Below are positions 62,422-64,000 of a stretch of DNA of 64,000 nucleotides, piece by piece (the stretch's first letter is position 1; every line of letters begins with the position of its first letter). The stretch is from an uncultured Rubripirellula sp. (GTDB taxonomy: Bacteria > Planctomycetota > Planctomycetia > Pirellulales > Pirellulaceae): positions 930,001-994,000 of the forward strand of contig CALJHC010000003.1 in assembly GCA_938075415.1 (NCBI GenBank), in the 5' to 3' direction. The notes below the pieces were generated by a model, which saw only the letters and a program-made list of their open reading frames with translations, made no database searches and was not told the origin of the DNA. A program made the position numbers and the translations under genes.

Positions 62422-64000
62422 ATGTGTGGCATCACGGGGGCAATTTGGCTTGACCCTCAACAAGCGATCTCTCGGGAATTGCTTGCGAAAATGACTGATG
62501 TCGTTGCTCATCGAGGCCCAGATGAGTCAACATTATGGCATAACAGCGATCATCGTGACCCGTATGGAAAAAACATCGGTGTTGGCCTTGGATTTCGACG
62601 CCTGAGTATCATTGATCTGGAAGGCGCGCAACAACCACTGAGTAATGAAACAGAGCAAGTTCGCCTGGTTTTCAATGGCGAAATCTATAATTACCAGTCA
62701 CTTCGAAAACGACTGCAGGGTGCTGGCCATCAATTCAAAACGAACGGTGATGGAGAAACCATTCTTCACCTCTACGAGGACCTAGGGACGAAGTGTTTTT
62801 CAGAATTAAATGGAATGTTTGCTCTGAGCATCTGGGACGCTGATCGCAACCGACTGATTCTCGCTCGTGATCGAATTGGACAAAAACCACTCTATTATGC
62901 TTTTAAGAACAATCGATTTGTATTCGGTAGTGAATTAAAAAGCCTTACACAGGTCGAAGGTATCTGTGAGAAGATCAATCAGAAAGCGATCGACAATTTC
63001 TTGACCTATCAGTACATCCCTCACCCCGAGACAATCTGGGAGGGTGTTTACAAATTACCACCCGGTCACTTTTTGATCTTTGAGAATGGGTCCATCCAAG
63101 TTGAAAAATATTGGAAGATTAATTTAGTCAACGAAAATCCTATCTCAGAAAATGATGCTGTCGAACAACTTAGAGATCTATTCAGTGACTCCGTTCGACT
63201 TCGATTGCAAAGCGACGTTCCGCTTGGCTCATTTCTCTCTGGCGGAATCGACTCTTCACTGGTGACGGCTGAAGCTCAAAAACTCATGGATGATCCCGTC
63301 AGGACATTCAGCATTGGGTTTCCAGTAGCTGATTTTGATGAAACAGCCTATGCAGCCCAAGTTGCTCACCACTTAGGAACATCACACCAACGGTTTGAAG
63401 TACAACCCAATGGTGTTGAGATTCTCGACAAATTAGTTTGGCACTATGACGAACCTTTTGGCGACTCCTCAGCCGTTCCAACATGGTACCTTTCGGAGTT
63501 GACTCGAAGAGAAGTGACCGTTGCCTTATCGGGTGATGGTGGTGACGAACTTTTCGCTGGTTACGAACGGTACCGGGCACTGTGGCTGAGCCAAAAACTA
63601 CAAAGGCTCTTCCCAGTTCATCGTTTTCCGGGCATTAACCTGCTGCAACGGCTACCAGACTCAAATCGTCGAAAATCCTTGGTACGTCGAGCAAAAAGAT
63701 TCCTGGAGGCTTTTGGGCAAGAAACCCCTCGCCGATATCTCAATTGGTTGCAAATCTTTCCAGAAACATTGCGAGGGTCACTCTATCGTGACGAATTTGT
63801 AGAAACACTTCCCGATGAAGATCCATTTGATTTCCTCGAGCAGAACTGGTCCATGAGCCAAGGTAGAGACGTTGTAACGCGAGCGTCGCTAACAGATCTT
63901 CAAACCTATTTACCCTGCGACCTATGTACCAAAGTAGACATAGCTTCAATGGCTCACGGCCTTGAGGTTCGACAGCCATTCCTAGATCATAGGCTTGTAG
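62422..64000 (+). CDS. asnB: Asparagine synthetase, glutamine-hydrolysing (partial, cut by window edge)
   Basis: AsnB moves the amide of glutamine to aspartate with ATP. The frame is open from ATG 62422 to the window edge for 526 codons and has no stop. MCGITGAIW puts the glutaminase Cys at residue 2. RGPDEST, RRLSIIDLEGAQQPLSN, FNGEIYNYQSLR and NGDGETILHLYE mark the N-terminal glutaminase. SGGIDSSLV and SGDGGDELFAGYERYR mark the synthetase. GGAGAG at 62410-62415 is 6 bases before the ATG. The family usually has about 620-650 aa, so some 100 residues are missing. Such AsnB proteins often occur in exopolysaccharide clusters, but the neighbours are not visible. Confidence 0.92.
   Translation, partial: MCGITGAIWLDPQQAISRELLAKMTDVVAHRGPDESTLWHNSDHRDPYGKNIGVGLGFRRLSIIDLEGAQQPLSNETEQVRLVFNGEIYNYQSLRKRLQGAGHQFKTNGDGETILHLYEDLGTKCFSELNGMFALSIWDADRNRLILARDRIGQKPLYYAFKNNRFVFGSELKSLTQVEGICEKINQKAIDNFLTYQYIPHPETIWEGVYKLPPGHFLIFENGSIQVEKYWKINLVNENPISENDAVEQLRDLFSDSVRLRLQSDVPLGSFLSGGIDSSLVTAEAQKLMDDPVRTFSIGFPVADFDETAYAAQVAHHLGTSHQRFEVQPNGVEILDKLVWHYDEPFGDSSAVPTWYLSELTRREVTVALSGDGGDELFAGYERYRALWLSQKLQRLFPVHRFPGINLLQRLPDSNRRKSLVRRAKRFLEAFGQETPRRYLNWLQIFPETLRGSLYRDEFVETLPDEDPFDFLEQNWSMSQGRDVVTRASLTDLQTYLPCDLCTKVDIASMAHGLEVRQPFLDHRLV

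Overview
The window looks like ordinary chromosome from a marine planctomycete, most likely of the Pirellulales. The strongest pointers are the paired cytochrome-like PSD1 (DUF1549/DUF1553) and DUF1501 genes, a formylglycine sulfatase, two PQQ-type beta-propeller proteins, exported DUF4432 and alpha/beta-hydrolase proteins, a membrane pseudokinase with the planctomycete-style N-terminal domain, LL-diaminopimelate aminotransferase (DapL), LpxB, and small planctomycete-type proteins of unknown function. Base composition by eye is near 50% GC. Many genes start with TTG or GTG and many lack a clear ribosome binding site. I see no phage genes, transposases, CRISPR arrays, rRNA or tRNA genes.

Layout. 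1-12.3 kb: a secreted protein cut by the left edge, an SRAP-domain (YedK/HMCES) protein, an exported DUF4432 protein, a TrkH potassium transporter, the translesion polymerase DnaE2 behind a perfect dyad, a membrane protein, LpxB and a secreted Cys-rich repeat protein. 13-18.5 kb: a cupin, two PQQ-propeller proteins and a receiver domain without the phospho-acceptor Asp. 18.6-23.4 kb: PanD, a DUF606 membrane protein, then a compact acyl-carrier cluster (FabZ-like dehydratase, long ACP, second hot-dog protein with Phe in place of the catalytic His, FabF-like synthase) followed by two small planctomycete-type proteins. 24.2-29.4 kb: HemB, a methyltransferase and the pseudokinase.

29.7-34.8 kb: an alpha-glucan block (GlgA, GalT-like, GH57), followed by a soluble histidine kinase. 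36-44.4 kb: DapL, ribosomal protein S20 with a clear terminator, an overlapping operon for siroheme and molybdenum cofactor (CobA-HemD fusion, CMD protein, MobA), a Tad-like pseudopilin operon on the other strand, then MoeA. 44.4-48.6 kb: the PSD1/DUF1501 pair. 49-54.5 kb: an operon of an exported nucleoside hydrolase with ribokinase and a ribose-type ABC transporter (RbsK, B, A, C), which reads as a complete route for scavenging ribose from extracellular nucleosides. 54.6-62.3 kb: a sulfatase, a stand-alone M41-like metalloprotease, a zinc alcohol dehydrogenase and two convergent exported alpha/beta hydrolases. The right edge cuts an asparagine synthetase gene that is open for 526 codons.

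The best candidates for new biology are the acyl-carrier cluster with its paired active and His-less dehydratase folds, the nucleoside-scavenging operon, the pseudokinase with a large extracytoplasmic part, the Cys-rich repeat protein and the dyad in front of dnaE2. All functions are assigned by reading motifs. No database search was run.
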